A stretch of 64,000 nt of DNA, taken from assembly GCF_019891545.1 (NCBI RefSeq), contig NZ_JAHDIU010000012.1, positions 1-64,000 on the forward strand, written 5' to 3'. The DNA comes from Flavobacterium coralii (GTDB lineage Bacteria; Bacteroidota; Bacteroidia; Flavobacteriales; Flavobacteriaceae). Shown here piece after piece: positions 62,379 through 64,000 of the stretch. The first letter of the stretch is position 1. The number at the start of each line of letters is the position of its first letter. The notes beneath the pieces are model-generated. The model made no database searches, had not been told where the DNA came from, and worked only from the letters and a program-made list of their open reading frames with translations. The translations under genes and the position numbers were made by a program.

Positions 62379-64000
62379 ATGTCAGAAGAAAAGAATGATA
62401 ACCTGCAATTTGCAGACGGAGGAGCCATAAGCGGCGCGGGAGATACCTTTGAGAATGGTTATATGCCCGATAATAAAGTGGTTGAAAACAGCGAAGTACC
62501 CGATGATCTTGAAGATATTACCAAGATACACGAAACGGAGGGACAACTGCCTTTTGCCCCTGTAGAAGTACTGAGCGGCGGCAAAAAAACTGCTGTGGAT
62601 GCCATTGAGGAAAGTAATGCCGAAGAAGGTGAGAATGATTCTGCTGACAAACATGATTTGCCCGAGGTAAATTATGAATCACTATCTATGGAAGCGCTAA
62701 CAGACGAACTCGAAAAGCTTACAACAGCTGAAAAAGTAATGTCGGTTAAGGAACACGTAGAAGAAATACGAAAAGAGTTTTACTCAAAATACCACGAGTT
62801 TATAGACGAGAAAAAAGAAGAGTACAGCCATGAAAATGATGGCGACACTACCGGTTTCGACTATAATTTCCCATTGAAGAACAGGTTCGACCAGATATAC
62901 AACCAGTACAGGGACAGGAAAAACAGCCACTTTAAAAAGCTGCAGAACGACCTGAAAAGCAACCTTGACAACAGGCTTGCCATAATTGATGAGCTTAAAA
63001 ATCTTGTGGACAGCGAAGAAAGCATGAAAGATGCCCTTAAGCATGTTAATGAGCTTCGTGAGCGCTGGAGGAACGCCGGCCCTATTCCGAGAGACAAGTA
63101 CAACCACGTATGGAATAACTTCCACTTCCACATGGAAAGGTTTTACGACCACCTGCACCTTGACAGGGAAACCCGCGATATGGACTTTAAGCATAACCTT
63201 GAGCAAAAGCAAAAAATTATAGCACGTGCTGAAGAATTGCTGCAGGAAGAAGATATTGTAAAAGCATTCAGGGAGCTGCAATCGCTTCATAAAATGTGGA
63301 AAGAAGAAATAGGCCCTGTTTCCCGCGAGCACCGTGAGGAAATATGGAACCGTTTCAGCGAACTTACCAAGCAGCTGCACGACAAGCGTGAGGCATTTAA
63401 CTCTCAGATAAAAGAAAGAGAGCAGGAAAACCTCCGCAAAAAACAGGAAATAACGGCAATGATAAACGAAATTGCCGCTGAAACTGTAAGCAGCCACAAC
63501 GGCTGGCAAAACCAGATACGCAAAATAGAAACTTTACGAAATGAGTTTTTTAATGCAGGCAAAGTGCCGCTTGAGGTAAATGAAGATACCTGGGCAGCAT
63601 TTAAAGCTGCCGTAAGGAACTTTAACAGCTCTAAGAACTCCTTCTATAAAGAAATAAAAAAAGAGCAGCAGGACAACCTTACCAAAAAACAGGAGCTCGT
63701 TGCAAAGGCGCAATCGCTTAAAGACAGTGAGGATTTTGCTGCCACTACCCCTGTTATGAAACAAATACAGGAAGACTGGAAAAAAGTTGGGCATGTGCCA
63801 CGCAAATATTCTGACGAGCTTTGGAAAGAGTTTAAAGCTGCCTGTAACCATTATTTCGACAAGCTGCACGCACACCGCAACGAAGCTAACAAGGAAGAGC
63901 TTGATGCATTTGAGAAGAAAAAAGACTATCTCGATTCATTAAAAGATTTCGAACTTACAGGTAACCATAAAACCGATCTTGATGCTATCAAAAAGCACAT
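62379..64000 (+). CDS. DUF349 repeat protein (partial, 3' end outside window)
   Basis: About 540 codons are visible from the ATG at 62379-62381 and the frame stays open to the right edge. An acidic, disordered N-terminus (about 1-100) precedes a highly charged helical region. The DUF349 repeat occurs several times, each with a WR-x-AGP/W-x-G-x-VP type signature (ERWRNAGPIPRDKYN, KMWKEEIGPVSREHRE, NEFFNAGKVPLEV, EDWKKVGHVPRKYSD), at about 75-residue spacing. The protein is cytosolic and coiled-coil-like; its function is unknown. Confidence 0.88.
   Translation, partial: MSEEKNDNLQFADGGAISGAGDTFENGYMPDNKVVENSEVPDDLEDITKIHETEGQLPFAPVEVLSGGKKTAVDAIEESNAEEGENDSADKHDLPEVNYESLSMEALTDELEKLTTAEKVMSVKEHVEEIRKEFYSKYHEFIDEKKEEYSHENDGDTTGFDYNFPLKNRFDQIYNQYRDRKNSHFKKLQNDLKSNLDNRLAIIDELKNLVDSEESMKDALKHVNELRERWRNAGPIPRDKYNHVWNNFHFHMERFYDHLHLDRETRDMDFKHNLEQKQKIIARAEELLQEEDIVKAFRELQSLHKMWKEEIGPVSREHREEIWNRFSELTKQLHDKREAFNSQIKEREQENLRKKQEITAMINEIAAETVSSHNGWQNQIRKIETLRNEFFNAGKVPLEVNEDTWAAFKAAVRNFNSSKNSFYKEIKKEQQDNLTKKQELVAKAQSLKDSEDFAATTPVMKQIQEDWKKVGHVPRKYSDELWKEFKAACNHYFDKLHAHRNEANKEELDAFEKKKDYLDSLKDFELTGNHKTDLDAIKKH

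Noticed and set aside
62784-63509. A 241-codon open frame opposite the DUF349 gene
   Set aside because: It mirrors the Lys/Glu-rich coding strand and shows only a Phe/Leu/Val-rich translation; the sense frame has clear DUF349 repeats.

Overview
The window reads as a chromosome segment of a Flavobacteriaceae bacterium (Bacteroidota), probably Flavobacterium or a close relative. The evidence is: a fused SecDF; two large secreted proteins of the type IX secretion (T9SS) kind; the OstA-like LPS protein; almost no Shine-Dalgarno sequences; and start sites preceded by the Bacteroidota promoter pattern TTG-N(17-23)-TAnnTTTG. No tRNA, rRNA, CRISPR array, insertion sequence or phage gene was seen. Both ends cut through genes: a T9SS-type surface protein on the left and a DUF349 protein on the right.

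Layout. 1-2567: 5' part of a repeat-rich secreted protein. 2874-6329 (+): folE, cysS, yidD, lgt. 6364-8301 (-): TonB/ExbD/ExbB energy transduction. 8459-15462 (-): secDF, mdh, a DUF6588 protein, gyrB. 15728-23244: asnB, a small membrane protein, a GreA/GreB-like protein, and a beta-barrel/TPR gene pair. 23421-32715: an FtsE-type ATPase, then a surface-glycan locus (2OG-Fe(II) oxygenase, four glycosyltransferases, an FdtA-like cupin, a hexapeptide acyltransferase, a Wzx flippase, a FemAB/GNAT-like transferase). 32849-35923: a complete T9SS type B protein with three tandem repeats. 35925-46416: a MoxR/DUF58/DUF4350/DUF4129/SpoIIM/RDD membrane cluster with a TrmH-type methyltransferase and an M48 protease. 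46454-52439 (+): a small secreted protein, an ArsR regulator with an SDR oxidoreductase, then rsh, fur and purA. 57016-64000 (+): OstA-like protein, class III aminotransferase, TPR protein, aroE and a DUF349 protein.

Most of this is core metabolism and envelope biology. The least ordinary part is 52503-56820, five genes all on the minus strand: a 148-aa unknown protein, a TPR-sensor histidine kinase, a LytTR response regulator, a cysteine-rich 159-aa unknown protein, and a PixA/AidA-type inclusion-body protein. Upstream of the 159-aa gene lie two CATGAAAC repeats exactly 21 bp apart, the spacing expected for a LytTR dimer. The leaders of the two promoters share a near-identical ~19-nt element. 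A perfect 18-bp palindrome lies in the divergent spacer at the outer end. I infer a self-contained, two-component-controlled module making cytosolic, possibly assembling, proteins. Other points of interest are a CxC-containing ArsR regulator with two matching operator-like sites before its SDR partner, a probably leaderless spoIIM-like mRNA, and a near-palindromic divergent promoter in the glycan locus.

Limits: families were recognised by reading motifs, not by searching databases. Promoters, terminators and operators are pattern calls. Residue positions are approximate unless a specific residue is named.
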